64,000 nt of DNA, from positions 246 through 64,245 of the forward strand of contig DENB01000032.1 in assembly GCA_002359495.1 (NCBI GenBank), given 5' to 3'. This stretch comes from Enterobacteriaceae bacterium UBA2655 (GTDB lineage: Bacteria; Pseudomonadota; Gammaproteobacteria; Enterobacterales; Enterobacteriaceae). The notes beneath the pieces were generated by a model that saw only the letters and a program-made list of their open reading frames with translations, was not told the DNA's origin and did not search any database. The translations under genes were made by a program, and so were the position numbers. Shown piece after piece: positions 1 to 8,682 of this stretch. Positions within the stretch are counted from its first letter, which is position 1. Every line of letters begins with the position of its first letter.

Positions 1-1
1 G

Positions 2-229
2 CCGCTGTTGTTCCTGGCCATGCTGCTGCCGCTGATCCTCAACGGTGGTGGCGCACTCAGCGTCGACCGGCTGCTGGCCCGCATCCACGCGGAGGCGGAC
101 CCGACCCCGACGCTGGAAACCGCGCTAGTGCTGCGTGCCACTACTGCCCCGCCCTCGACCGGCCGGCCGGACAAGCAGGCGCTGGCGCAGCAGCTGCGGC
201 AAATCGCCCGCCAGCTGGATGAAAAATAA
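2..229 (+). CDS. DoxX-like membrane protein, C-terminal fragment
   Basis: The window opens inside this gene; the frame is open from base 2 and about 75 C-terminal residues are present. They begin with a hydrophobic segment (LFLAMLLPLILNGGGALSVD) followed by a basic and alanine/glutamine-rich cytoplasmic-looking tail ending QLDEK. The GGG-LSxD pattern after a last transmembrane helix is typical of DoxX/YqjF-type small membrane proteins. Only the tail can be read, so the family call is tentative and no role is assigned. It converges on tmaR, with a shared terminator hairpin between them. Confidence 0.5.
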   Translation, partial: PLLFLAMLLPLILNGGGALSVDRLLARIHAEADPTPTLETALVLRATTAPPSTGRPDKQALAQQLRQIARQLDEK

Positions 230-236
230 AGCGATA

Positions 237-265
237 AAAAAGGCGGCTCGCTGGCCGCCTTTTTC
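237..265. terminator. Bidirectional rho-independent terminator
   Basis: An 11-bp stem (237-247 with 254-264) with loop TCGCTG has an A-run on one side and a T-run on the other, so it can end transcription of the DoxX-like gene on the plus strand and of tmaR on the minus strand. Confidence 0.85.
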
Positions 266-282
266 TTGCTATGCCGCAGCGC

Positions 283-603
283 TTACTGCGCTTTCGGCTC
301 GCCCATGGATTTGAGCTTTTTCGACAGTTCGCGGCGCTCTTTCGAGAGGTCCGCATTTTTGATGATGTACTCATCCACGCGATCTTCATAATCCACGCGC
401 ATGCTGGCGATAATCTCCTGAATCGCCTCGATGCTCATGCCCGGTTTGATATATTCGCTCAGGTTGTCCAACAGCAGCACACGTTTCTGGTTATCACGAA
501 TTTTCTTCTCGTTGTCGTGAATCTCGCGCTGCAGCTTGTTTTTGCGGCGGAACATACGCACAAACTCCAGTACGTCCTGAAATGATTGCTTGGCATTTTC
601 CAT
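283..603 (-). CDS. tmaR: TmaR (YeeX, DUF496), PTS enzyme I polar-sequestration protein
   Basis: This 106-residue protein matches E. coli TmaR (formerly YeeX) over its length: [20 protein letters not shown], then [20 protein letters not shown], then a charged coiled-coil-like tail with [11 protein letters not shown]. In E. coli TmaR forms polar clusters and sequesters enzyme I of the phosphotransferase system. An in-frame ATG lies five codons upstream, but AAAGGTG, a good ribosome-binding site, overlaps that codon and sits correctly before the ATG at 603, so I start there. The tmaR-yeeA-dacD-sbcB neighbourhood is also found in E. coli. Expression is probably monocistronic. Confidence 0.93.
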   Translation of the reverse strand: MENAKQSFQDVLEFVRMFRRKNKLQREIHDNEKKIRDNQKRVLLLDNLSEYIKPGMSIEAIQEIIASMRVDYEDRVDEYIIKNADLSKERRELSKKLKSMGEPKAQ

Positions 604-763
604 GATGGCACCTTTCATTGGGCCTGCGTGGCAGGCGTAATAGTCATGACCTTCAGCTTAGCGGCTTGTCAGCCGGGTAAGCAATTCTCGCATATAAAAC
701 CGGGCTGGCGCTTATCTTAGCGCAAAGCAACGGCGATGCGCATTAAGTCATTGTCTGATGAAA

Positions 764-1822
764 CTATTTGCGCAGCGCCAGGCGAATCAGGTCGGTTTGA
801 CGCTCCAGCTGTTTCGCCAGCTCAAGGCTCAGCCAGACGTAGCCGTAGATCGGCGTCTCCTCCAGCCGTTCGCTGCCCGCCTCGGCAATCAGCTGCTTCA
901 GTTCGCGAACGATCTCCGCCAGCTCATGACTGTTGGCCGCCAGCTTATCGGTTTCGCCGCTGATCAGCATCAATGAGAGCGCACGCAGGGTATTTTCCGT
1001 CATCTGCTGGGTGCGCCGCAGCGTGGTGGCGTTGAGCAGGATCAGATGACTCTCGCGCGACGCCCACCAGGCGTTAATCTGCAGCTCTACCGTGTAAACC
1101 ATATTACGGTTGATGGTCTGAATCGCGTCGAACACCGATTTTGGGATGCGCGTCTCTTTACTCGACGGCTCCAGCAGCGCGCGCATTTTGATCACGCTGC
1201 TCAGCAATTTCTGCAACGGCTTATTCAGGCGCGGCTTTTCCACCAGGTTGGGGGAGAAACCGGCATGATGAATTTTCGCCATCGCCATAAAGGCATCGGA
1301 AAGCTGAATGCGCCAGTGCAAATATGCGCGCTGCGCCCAGATGGCGCTGAACAGCAGCGCCATCAACGAGCCTAAAATGACGTCGCCGCCGCGCCACAGC
1401 GCCATGGTAAAGTCGCCCGCCGGCGCGCCGACCACCACGCTCAGCGTAATGCCGATCAGCAGCGCCATATAGGGGTGCTTGCCGAGCGTGAGAAAACCGC
1501 AGACGAACATCACCACCGCGCACCAGGCCAGCATGCCGGGCAGCGAAATCAGCTCCAGCTTCAGGGCGATCAGCCCGGAGATCGAACCGGCGATGGTGCC
1601 GCCGATACGCTGAAGGGCGCGGGGAAAGACGTTGCCCCAAGCGGAGATCGGCCCCATCACCACCACCAGGGTAATCAGCGGCCAAGTGCCCTCGGGGATT
1701 TCCGTCAGCCGGACAAAGAGGAATGAGAGAATAAAGGCGATGGCGATACGCACGCCGTGTACGCTGCGGTAGTGGCGATACAACCAGAACTCAACTTTCG
1801 ATAGGGGTTTGTCAGGGCGCAA
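764..1822 (-). CDS. yeeA: YeeA, FUSC-family inner-membrane protein
   Basis: The 352-residue protein has the same length as E. coli YeeA and matches it throughout (for example ETRIPKSVFDAIQTINRN and TPIYGYVWLSLELA). The N-terminal half has several transmembrane helices (residues about 25-165) and the C-terminal half is soluble and helical, the arrangement of the fusaric acid resistance (FUSC/AaeB-like) family. A transport role is inferred from the family only. The start codon appears to be TTG at 1822: residues RPDKPLS following it align with the E. coli N-terminus, no ATG lies nearby, and GGAAAG precedes it. Confidence 0.9.
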   Translation of the reverse strand: MRPDKPLSKVEFWLYRHYRSVHGVRIAIAFILSFLFVRLTEIPEGTWPLITLVVVMGPISAWGNVFPRALQRIGGTIAGSISGLIALKLELISLPGMLAWCAVVMFVCGFLTLGKHPYMALLIGITLSVVVGAPAGDFTMALWRGGDVILGSLMALLFSAIWAQRAYLHWRIQLSDAFMAMAKIHHAGFSPNLVEKPRLNKPLQKLLSSVIKMRALLEPSSKETRIPKSVFDAIQTINRNMVYTVELQINAWWASRESHLILLNATTLRRTQQMTENTLRALSLMLISGETDKLAANSHELAEIVRELKQLIAEAGSERLEETPIYGYVWLSLELAKQLERQTDLIRLALRK

Positions 1823-1913
1823 AATGGCTTTCCGGCGTCAGAGACTTTTCGTGCGCTATTTTACCCTCTGCGTTTGCAGAGCATCAGCATCACTTCTACA
1901 TTTCAAAACAGTA

Positions 1914-1942
1914 TTGACACGCGCTTACAATAATAAACATTA
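1914..1942 (+). promoter_or_regulatory. Possible sigma-70 promoter for the dehydrogenase operon
   Basis: A consensus TTGACA lies at 1914-1919 in the AT-rich gap before the dehydrogenase operon. The matching -10 is poor: ACATTA or AACATT at 16-17 bp spacing. Only the -35 half is convincing. Confidence 0.3.
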
Positions 1943-2031
1943 CGTTTACACAGAAAGCCACTCTCAAAAACATTTTAGTCATTATCGCTTAGTTTGATTC
2001 TTTTTTTAGTAACACTGATAAAGGAAGCATT

Positions 2032-2784
2032 ATGCGTAAAAGAGCAAAAACCCTGCCGGGCGTGACGCGACGGCAGGTGTTGACGTGGACTACGCTGGGC
2101 GTAGCCGCCACGGTCAGCAAGGCCGCAGACGCCGTCTCGATGAAAGGCAGTCCCGGCTGGTCCCCCTTCTCCGATAATCCCCCTGAAACCTTCACCAATA
2201 CCGGCTGGCTCTTTTTCACCGATACCGAAGCCCGCGCCATCGAAGCCATCGTCGATCGCCTGATCCCCGCTGACGAGCTCAGCATGGGCGGGAAAGAGGC
2301 GGGCTGTGCGGTGTTTATCGATCGTCAGCTACAGGGGTTTTACGGCACCTTTGAACGCCTCTATATGCAGGGGCCTTTTCATGAAGGCACGGTGCAGCAG
2401 GGCGATCAGTCGCCGCTGGTGCCGCAGCAGCGCTATCGCCAGGGCATCGCCGCGCTGAATCGCTATGTGAAAAAGGTGTCGCAGAAAGATTTCGCCGACC
2501 TGACGCCGCAGCAGCAGGACGATCTGCTGCTCGCTATGGAGGGGGGAAAAGTGCATTTCGAAGGCTTTGACGCGCAATCTTTTTTTATCGAAGTGTTAAA
2601 CAACACCATGGAAGGCTTTTTCGCCGATCCCATTTACGGCGGCAACAAGGAGATGACCTCATGGAAGATGCTGGGCTTCCCGGGCGCGCGTTATGACTAT
2701 CGCGGCTATATCGCGCGGCATAACGAAGATCTCAAGCTGGAACCGCTCAGCATTGGTCAGTGGCAGCAAAAGGATAATTCATGA
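2032..2784 (+). CDS. Gluconate 2-dehydrogenase-type subunit 3 (small, Tat-exported)
   Basis: The 250-residue protein starts with a twin-arginine signal (TRRQVLTWTTLGVAA, about residues 12-26) and then has the subunit-3 pattern: FFTDTEARAIEAIVDRLIPA, GCAVFIDRQL, and a C-terminal GFFADPIYGGN motif. In this family the small subunit is folded with the flavoprotein and carries it through the Tat pathway. AAGGA sits before the ATG. The stop overlaps the next start (ATGA), so translation of subunits is coupled. The three genes together match membrane-bound gluconate, 2-ketogluconate or related sugar-acid dehydrogenases; the substrate cannot be decided here. Confidence 0.88.
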   Translation: MRKRAKTLPGVTRRQVLTWTTLGVAATVSKAADAVSMKGSPGWSPFSDNPPETFTNTGWLFFTDTEARAIEAIVDRLIPADELSMGGKEAGCAVFIDRQLQGFYGTFERLYMQGPFHEGTVQQGDQSPLVPQQRYRQGIAALNRYVKKVSQKDFADLTPQQQDDLLLAMEGGKVHFEGFDAQSFFIEVLNNTMEGFFADPIYGGNKEMTSWKMLGFPGARYDYRGYIARHNEDLKLEPLSIGQWQQKDNS

Positions 2785-4544
2785 AAAAACTACCTAAAAC
2801 CGATGTGGTGGTGATCGGTCTCGGTTGGGCCGGTTCGATTATCGCCAATGAGCTGGCCGACGAGGGACTGGAGGTGATCGGCATTGAGCGCGGCCCCTGG
2901 CGCGATACCGCCCGCGATTTTAACATCGCTACCGTGACCGACGAGTTGCGCTACGTGATGCGTGAAGAGCTGATGCTGCGCACGCGCCAGAATACCTGCA
3001 CCATGCGCAATAATCCCTCCGAGACCGCGCTGCCGATGCGCACCTGGGGTTCGTTCCATCCCGGCAACGGCACCGGCGGCGCGGGCAACCACTGGGCCGG
3101 CATCACCTTTCGTTTCCAGCCGCACGAATTTCGGCTGAAAAGCCATCTTACCGAGCGCTACGGCGCTGACGCTTTTCCTGAAGAGCTGGTGTTGCAGGAC
3201 TGGGGCACCACTTGGGAGGAGATGGAACCGCACTATATGCAGTTTGAGCGCGTGGCGGGCACCTCGGGCCGCGCCGGCAACCTGAACGGCGAAACGCGCG
3301 CCGGCGGCAACCCTTTCGAAGGTCCGCGCTCCGGCGAATACCCGACCCCGCCGCTGAGCCAGCCCTACGGCCCGATGCTGTTTTCCGAAGCCGCCGCCAA
3401 CATGGGCTATAAGCCGTTTCCGGTGCCCTCTTCGCTGGTTTCGGAAGCCTATACCAATCCCTATGGCGTGACGATGGGCCCCTGCACTTTCTGCGGCTTC
3501 TGCACCAACTACGGCTGCGCCAACTACTCCAAAGCCAGCGCCATCACCACCGTGCTGCCGGCCCTGATGCGCAAGCCCAATTTCACCGCTTATACCAATT
3601 CCGAAGTGTTGCAGGTGCTGACCGACTCCACCGGCAAAAAAGCCACCGGCGTTACCTATATTGACTCCTCCGGCGACGAGTGGAAACAGCCCGCCGACCT
3701 GGTGATCGTCGCCGCCTTTACTTTTGAAAACGTGCGTCTGATGCTGCTCTCCGGCATCGGCGAGCCTTACGATCCGGTGACCAATAAGGGCACCACCGGA
3801 CGCAATTACGCCTACCAGACCGCCAATAACGTCACGCTGTTCTTCGACAATAAAAACTTCAATCCCTTTATCGGTGCGGGCGCGGTCGGCATGGGCATCG
3901 ATGAGTTTAACAACGATAACTTCGACCACAGCGGCCTCGGCTTCTTTGGCGGCGGCAGCATTCGCGTTACGCCGATCGGCGCGGCGCCGATCGGCTATCG
4001 TCCGCTGCCGCCCGGCACGCCTAAATGGGGCAAAACGTGGAAGCAGGCGCTGAAGAAAAACTATCTCAGCACCATGTCGATCGGCTGCGAGGCGAGCAGC
4101 TATACCACGCGCACCAACTACCTGTCGCTGGATCCCAACTACAAGGATCCCCACGGTCGTCCGCTGCTGCGCATCACCTTCGACTTCTCGCAGAACGATC
4201 TGAAAATGGCGCAGTACTGCACCGGCAAGGTGGCGGAAATCGCAAAAGCGATGAACCCGCGCGAAATGATCGTGAAGCCGATGACCGGACACTGGAGCAG
4301 CGTGCCTTATCAATCTTCTCATGTGGTGGGCGGCTTTGTGATGGGCGCCGATCCCTCCACCAGCTCGGTCAATAAACACCTTCAGGTCTGGGATGTGCCG
4401 AACCTGTTCGTGGTGGGCGCCTCGGCGTTTCCGCAGAACCCGGGCTACAACCCGACCGGCACCGTCGGCGCGCTGGCGTTTAAAGCGGCGCACGACATCC
4501 GCAATTACTACCTTAAACGCCCCGGGGAGATGATTACCGCATGA
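2781..4544 (+). CDS. GMC-family FAD oxidoreductase, large subunit of membrane sugar (acid) dehydrogenase
   Basis: The 587-residue flavoprotein has an N-terminal FAD-binding GxGxxG (residues 13-18) with acidic Glu36 for the ribose, a GTGGAGNHWAG flavin segment, and the C-terminal GYNPTGTVGALAF block of GMC oxidoreductases. Four cysteines at 235, 238, 241 and 246 (CTFCGFCTNYGC) form a cluster-type motif; related fructose and gluconate dehydrogenases carry a 3Fe-4S cluster in this subunit. It has no signal peptide of its own and probably crosses with the Tat small subunit. It should oxidise a sugar or aldonic acid in the periplasm and pass electrons to the downstream cytochrome c. It overlaps both neighbours by 4 bases. 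Confidence 0.9.
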   Translation: MKKLPKTDVVVIGLGWAGSIIANELADEGLEVIGIERGPWRDTARDFNIATVTDELRYVMREELMLRTRQNTCTMRNNPSETALPMRTWGSFHPGNGTGGAGNHWAGITFRFQPHEFRLKSHLTERYGADAFPEELVLQDWGTTWEEMEPHYMQFERVAGTSGRAGNLNGETRAGGNPFEGPRSGEYPTPPLSQPYGPMLFSEAAANMGYKPFPVPSSLVSEAYTNPYGVTMGPCTFCGFCTNYGCANYSKASAITTVLPALMRKPNFTAYTNSEVLQVLTDSTGKKATGVTYIDSSGDEWKQPADLVIVAAFTFENVRLMLLSGIGEPYDPVTNKGTTGRNYAYQTANNVTLFFDNKNFNPFIGAGAVGMGIDEFNNDNFDHSGLGFFGGGSIRVTPIGAAPIGYRPLPPGTPKWGKTWKQALKKNYLSTMSIGCEASSYTTRTNYLSLDPNYKDPHGRPLLRITFDFSQNDLKMAQYCTGKVAEIAKAMNPREMIVKPMTGHWSSVPYQSSHVVGGFVMGADPSTSSVNKHLQVWDVPNLFVVGASAFPQNPGYNPTGTVGALAFKAAHDIRNYYLKRPGEMITA

Positions 4545-5764
4545 AAACACCTCATCTTCTCAGCGCGGCCGCGCTGCTGTGCAGCGCCCTCGCCGCCTTC
4601 TCAACTCAGGCGCAGCCGGATTACGATCAGGTGGTGCGCGGGCGTTATATCGCCGTACTGGGCGACTGTACCGCCTGTCATACCCTCGATCCCGATAAGC
4701 CTTTTGCGGGCGGCGTCAAGCTGCAGACCCCGTTCGGCACCCTGGCGGGCGCCAATATTACGCCCGATCGCGAGACCGGCATCGGCGACTGGAGCTACGA
4801 CGATTTCCGGCGCGCGATGAACGAAGGGCTTGGCCAGCACGGCGAGCGTCTCTACGGCGCGATGCCCTATACCGCCTACACCAAAATGAAAGAGAAGGAT
4901 ATTCAGGATCTCTGGGCGTACATGCAGACCCTGCAGCCTTATCATAATCCGGTGGAGACCAACCTGCTGCCCTTCCCGTTCAACATGCGCAACACGCTGA
5001 TCTTCTGGAACTGGATTAACTTCGGCAAAGGGGAATATCAGCTCGATCGCGCTAAGTCGGAACAGTGGAATCGCGGCGCCTATCTGGTGCAGAGCCTCGG
5101 TCACTGCGGCACCTGTCATACGCCGAAAAATCTGCTGGGCGGCGACAAGAACGGCGAGTTCCTGCACGGCTCCGAGGTGGAAGATTGGTACGCGCCGAAC
5201 ATCACCGCCAACCAGCATATCGGGCTGGGTAAATGGACGCAGGACGATATTGTGACCTACCTGCGCACCGGCGTGAACCGTTACGCCATCGCCTCCGGGC
5301 CGATGGCCGACGCGGTGCGCCACTCAACCCAGCGCTGGCGTGACGAAGATCTGCAGGCGGTGGCGGTCTATCTGAAGGACAACATCAGCTCCGACGAGAA
5401 GAAGCCGCAGCCGCTGGACGCCAGTGACGATCGCATGAAACAGGGGGCGCTGGTCTATGAGGCGAAATGTTCCGCCTGCCATGCGCCGGGCGGACGTGGC
5501 GAGCGCAATATCTTCCCGCAGCTGGCGGATAACCCGCTGGTGAATCAGCCGAACGTCACGTCGCTGCTGCATGTGGTGCTGGCCGGCAGCCGCGGCGTCG
5601 ATACCGACGTCAGGCCGACCGCGCCGGCGATGCCCTCCTTCGCCGGTAAGCTGAGCGACGAGCAGATTGCGGCGGTGCTGACCTATGTGCGCAACAGCTG
5701 GGGCAACGCGGCCGAGCCGGTGCAAGCCGACGAGGTGAAAAAGATGAAAGAGGATCTGCAATAA
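4541..5764 (+). CDS. Triheme cytochrome c subunit of the dehydrogenase
   Basis: The 407-residue protein has a Sec signal peptide (about residues 1-24, cleavage after TQAQ or nearby) and three CxxCH heme sites: Cys43/46-His47, Cys189/192-His193 and Cys310/313-His314. This is the standard three-domain cytochrome c subunit of gluconate and alcohol/sorbitol dehydrogenases, anchored at the periplasmic face and passing electrons to ubiquinone. The NITPD and YTAYTKM segments near the first heme are typical. It is the last gene of the operon and ends before a long convergent hairpin. Confidence 0.92.
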   Translation: MKTPHLLSAAALLCSALAAFSTQAQPDYDQVVRGRYIAVLGDCTACHTLDPDKPFAGGVKLQTPFGTLAGANITPDRETGIGDWSYDDFRRAMNEGLGQHGERLYGAMPYTAYTKMKEKDIQDLWAYMQTLQPYHNPVETNLLPFPFNMRNTLIFWNWINFGKGEYQLDRAKSEQWNRGAYLVQSLGHCGTCHTPKNLLGGDKNGEFLHGSEVEDWYAPNITANQHIGLGKWTQDDIVTYLRTGVNRYAIASGPMADAVRHSTQRWRDEDLQAVAVYLKDNISSDEKKPQPLDASDDRMKQGALVYEAKCSACHAPGGRGERNIFPQLADNPLVNQPNVTSLLHVVLAGSRGVDTDVRPTAPAMPSFAGKLSDEQIAAVLTYVRNSWGNAAEPVQADEVKKMKEDLQ

Positions 5765-5790
5765 CAGCAGTGAAACCGCTGCGATAAAAA

Positions 5791-5843
5791 AGCGCCGGTC
5801 TTCTCGTCCTTCGCGCATAACGAAGGATGGAAGACCAGGCGCT
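5791..5843. terminator. Long convergent terminator hairpin
   Basis: Arms 5791-5813 and 5821-5843 pair almost completely (AGCGCC, GGTCTTC and CCTTCG with their complements) around loop CGCATAA. On the minus strand the stem is followed by TTTTTT, so it is a good dacD terminator; on the plus strand the tail is weak. Confidence 0.8.
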
Positions 5844-5879
5844 CTGTTTATTGCTAAGCCGCCCACAGAGGGCGCATCG

Positions 5880-7049
5880 TTACAGCTTCTGCTTCAAATA
5901 ATCGCCGATGCGCGTCACGATGCCCGCTTCTTCCACCCCGTTCAGCGCCACCAACGGATAGCTCGCCAGCTGCTTGTCTTTATCCATCACCTGAATTTCG
6001 CCGATTTTCTCGTTCGCCTTTAACGGTGCTTCCAGATCTTTGCGGTCGATGATGTATTTCGCCTTCACATTCTGCATTTCGCTGCGCGGCAACGAGAGGT
6101 AAATATCTTTCTCCGTGCCGACCTCGACCTGGTGCGGCGCGCCGTACCAGACCTTTTCGGTGCCGATTTTTTTCCCGGCGTGGAACAGCTGAACGGTATC
6201 AAAGTTGCTCTGTCCCCAGATCAGCAGCTTGCGCGCCTGCTCTTCCCGGCCTTTCGGGCTTTTGCCGCCCATGATCACCGCAATCAGACGATGGCGTCCC
6301 ACCACGTTGGAGGCGATGATGTTAAATCCGGCGCTCTCGGTATGGCCGGTTTTCAGACCGTCAACGTGCAGGTTGTTATCCCAGAGCAGGCCGTTGCGGT
6401 TGTTTTGCGTAATGCCGTTCCAGGTGAGCGTTTTTTCGCTGTACATCTGGTAGAAGTCCGGCTCGCCAGCAATGATGGCGCGCGACAGCACCGCCAGATC
6501 GCGCGCGGTGGTGAACTGGCCGGGGGCGTCAAGACCGTGTACCGTTTCAAAATGGGTATTGGTCAGACCCAGTTTTTCGACGTACTGGTTCATCAGCGTG
6601 ACGAAGTTTTGCTGGCTACCGGCGACATAGTCGGCCAGCGCCACGCAGGCGTCGTTGCCGGAGTCGATGATTACGCCGCGGCTGAGATCGCGCACCGTGA
6701 CCTTATCGCCCGGCTTCAGAAACATCAGCGACGATCCTTTGAAGACCGGATTGCTCGCTGCCCAGGCGTCTTTGCCGACGGTAACCTGATCGTCGCGCGA
6801 GATTTTATGCTGATCAATGGCGCGATCGACCACATAGCCGGTCATCAGTTTGGTCAGGCTGGCGGGGTTGCGACGCTCGTCCGGGTTGCCCGCCGTCAGG
6901 ATTTGTCCGGTGGTGGCGTCCATTAACACCCAGGAAGCCGCATCGATAGCCGGTGGCGTCAGGGGAAACGGCATCGCATTCTCATCAGCCTGCGCCAGCG
7001 ATGCCCATACAACCAGTCCGGTAACAGTAAACAACAGACGCCTTTTCAA
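5880..7049 (-). CDS. dacD: D-alanyl-D-alanine carboxypeptidase DacD (PBP6b)
   Basis: The protein matches E. coli DacD over its length. Numbering from a GTG at 7052, the penicillin-binding triads are SLTK at 65-68, SGN at 131-133 and KTG at 234-236. After the signal peptide (LFTVTGLVVWASLAQA) comes the peptidase S11 domain, then the PBP5/6 C-terminal beta domain and an amphipathic end (RIGDYLKQKL) for membrane attachment. It trims the terminal D-Ala from peptidoglycan pentapeptides in the periplasm. There is no ATG: TTG at 7049 gives the KRR start seen in E. coli with GAGGA seven bases upstream, while GTG one codon earlier is also possible. Confidence 0.93.
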   Translation of the reverse strand: MKRRLLFTVTGLVVWASLAQADENAMPFPLTPPAIDAASWVLMDATTGQILTAGNPDERRNPASLTKLMTGYVVDRAIDQHKISRDDQVTVGKDAWAASNPVFKGSSLMFLKPGDKVTVRDLSRGVIIDSGNDACVALADYVAGSQQNFVTLMNQYVEKLGLTNTHFETVHGLDAPGQFTTARDLAVLSRAIIAGEPDFYQMYSEKTLTWNGITQNNRNGLLWDNNLHVDGLKTGHTESAGFNIIASNVVGRHRLIAVIMGGKSPKGREEQARKLLIWGQSNFDTVQLFHAGKKIGTEKVWYGAPHQVEVGTEKDIYLSLPRSEMQNVKAKYIIDRKDLEAPLKANEKIGEIQVMDKDKQLASYPLVALNGVEEAGIVTRIGDYLKQKL

Positions 7050-7276
7050 CACTCCATCCTCAAAAATGTATTCATCAGGCGCACGTTGTACGGCAAATGA
7101 CTTTAACAGGTTTGAATAAATTGAAAAAAAGTATGAACCTGCGCCTGGCTTGGCGGCGATCGTTCCGCCGCCAGGTTTATTCCGAGAGTGGCATTTTTAA
7201 GAATCCTTCACTTATTTCCGGCACGGCGAGTTGTTAGTTTTGCCGCCTTTCGCGCAAAGCTTGTAAGGAGATATTG

Positions 7277-8419
7277 ATGGCAGCAGCAAAAGGCTGGTCG
7301 CCGGAGCTGGAAGGATTACGCGGGTTCGCCTCGCTTTGGGTATTGCTCGGCCATATCAGCCTGTTGGTTCACTGGAAAATCCCCGTCGTCGGCTCGCCCA
7401 AAATGGGCGTCGATCTGTTTATTTTACTCTCCGGCTTTTTGATGGCGAAGAACGCCATTGCGCGTCAGGAGGCTGAGCCCTGGAGCCGGTTCGCAACCTT
7501 TAAAACGTTTTGGCTGCGGCGTTTTTTCCGCATCGCGCCGCTCTACTATGTGCTGCTTTTCGTCGCCTTGGCCGCTGGCCCCTGGTTCGGCGAGATGCGC
7601 GATCTGATCGCCCACGCTTTTCCCGCCACCGCAACGGCGACCTCGCGCTACAGCGACCAGTCTCTGGCGAATATTCTGACGCATGTCAGCTTTGTTTTCG
7701 GCATGCTGCCGCATTACGGTTTCAATACCGTGTTGCCGGACTGGAGCATCGGTCTGGAAATGCAATACTACCTGTTGTTCCCCGTCATCATGCTGGCCGC
7801 GCTGCGTTTCGGCTATGTGAATACCCTGCTGACGATAATGGCGTTCTGCGCGCTGGGTCGCTATCTGCTGCCGGACTATTACGAAGCCTTCCCGATGCCT
7901 TCGCTAATTTTCATTAAGCTGCACGTCTTTATTGCCGGGATGTTTCTCGCCGAAGCGGTACGTCAGCGTCGCGTTGGTTATGTCATGCTGGCGCTGCTGG
8001 CGCCGGTGATGAGCGCGGCGATCAACATCCGCATGGATAAATTGCAGATCGCTTTTGAAGTCGTAATGATTATCGGTATGGCGCTGGTGCTGTGGCGCTA
8101 TCAGGCCGACGGCTTTATGGAGAAGTTTATGCAACCGCCGCGTCTGTTATTAAGCAACCGCGTCAGCACCTGGCTGGGCGATGTCTCTTACTCGGTCTAT
8201 CTGCTGCATTTGCTTATCGTTATTCCGACGGTCGCTATCATGCTGCGTGATTATCAACTGCTGCTGGCCGGCCCGCTGCGTTTTCTGTGCGTGGCGGTTA
8301 TCTCGCTGCCGCTGGTTTATCTGCTGGCCACGCTGCTTTACCGGTTGGTCGAGAAACCCGGCATTCAGCTGGGCAAGCGGGCGCTGGCGCCGACGCTGCC
8401 AGCCAGAAAAATGGCGTAA
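7277..8419 (+). CDS. Acyltransferase family 3 (OafA-like) membrane protein
   Basis: This 380-residue multi-pass protein begins ELEGLRGFASLWVLLGHIS, the R...H signature of acyltransferase-3 enzymes that O-acetylate or succinylate surface glycans. About ten transmembrane segments follow, with an RRFFRIAPLYY element and a terminal YSVYLLHLLIV helix typical of the family. AAGGAG at 7265-7270 lies six bases from the ATG, which decides the start over an overlapping TTG. It stands alone between dacD and a convergent terminator. The target is unknown; with so many surface-glycan genes nearby, O-antigen or exopolysaccharide acetylation is a reasonable guess. Confidence 0.85.
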   Translation: MAAAKGWSPELEGLRGFASLWVLLGHISLLVHWKIPVVGSPKMGVDLFILLSGFLMAKNAIARQEAEPWSRFATFKTFWLRRFFRIAPLYYVLLFVALAAGPWFGEMRDLIAHAFPATATATSRYSDQSLANILTHVSFVFGMLPHYGFNTVLPDWSIGLEMQYYLLFPVIMLAALRFGYVNTLLTIMAFCALGRYLLPDYYEAFPMPSLIFIKLHVFIAGMFLAEAVRQRRVGYVMLALLAPVMSAAINIRMDKLQIAFEVVMIIGMALVLWRYQADGFMEKFMQPPRLLLSNRVSTWLGDVSYSVYLLHLLIVIPTVAIMLRDYQLLLAGPLRFLCVAVISLPLVYLLATLLYRLVEKPGIQLGKRALAPTLPARKMA

Positions 8420-8421
8420 TG

Positions 8422-8452
8422 AAAAAGCCGGGCGCTAGCACCCGGCTTTTTT
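8422..8452. terminator. Bidirectional rho-independent terminator
   Basis: AAAAAGCCGGG (8422-8432) pairs with CCCGGCTTTTT (8441-8451) around an 8-base loop, with T-runs on both strands. It separates the acyltransferase from the convergent small membrane protein gene. Confidence 0.88.
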
Positions 8453-8465
8453 CGTTACAGCGCCG

Positions 8466-8627
8466 TTAACGACGATCGCCGGAAGATTTAATGCTGAACC
8501 AAGTGCAGAGCGCAGCAAAAAACAGCATCAGCAGCCAGCCGAAACCGCCGAAGGTTACCCAGCGCACCAGCGAACCCAGCAGAAAAGCCAGCGCCAGCAA
8601 GGCAAACAGTATGCGTTTGTTGATCAT
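8466..8627 (-). CDS. Small two-helix membrane protein, unknown function
   Basis: A 53-residue ORF starts at ATG 8627 (MINKRILFALLALAFLLGSL) and has two predicted transmembrane segments, residues about 5-18 and 27-45, ending in a charged SSGDRR tail. A longer in-frame extension overlaps the upstream SDR gene and looks non-coding. A weak GGGA precedes the ATG. It follows the SDR gene on the same strand, 56 bases after its stop, and directly precedes a strong terminator, which supports it being the last gene of that transcript. I do not recognise the family. Confidence 0.6.
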   Translation of the reverse strand: MINKRILFALLALAFLLGSLVRWVTFGGFGWLLMLFFAALCTWFSIKSSGDRR

Positions 8628-8682
8628 GCTGTTTTCCCATGACAACAAGCGATAAAAAGCCGATCGGTGCGGTAATCTGGCA

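Noticed and set aside
2790..4550. 586-codon open frame antisense to the GMC flavoprotein
   Set aside because: It is rich in His/Arg/Ala/Gly, resembles no family, and mirrors the codon bias of the real high-GC gene; a shadow frame.
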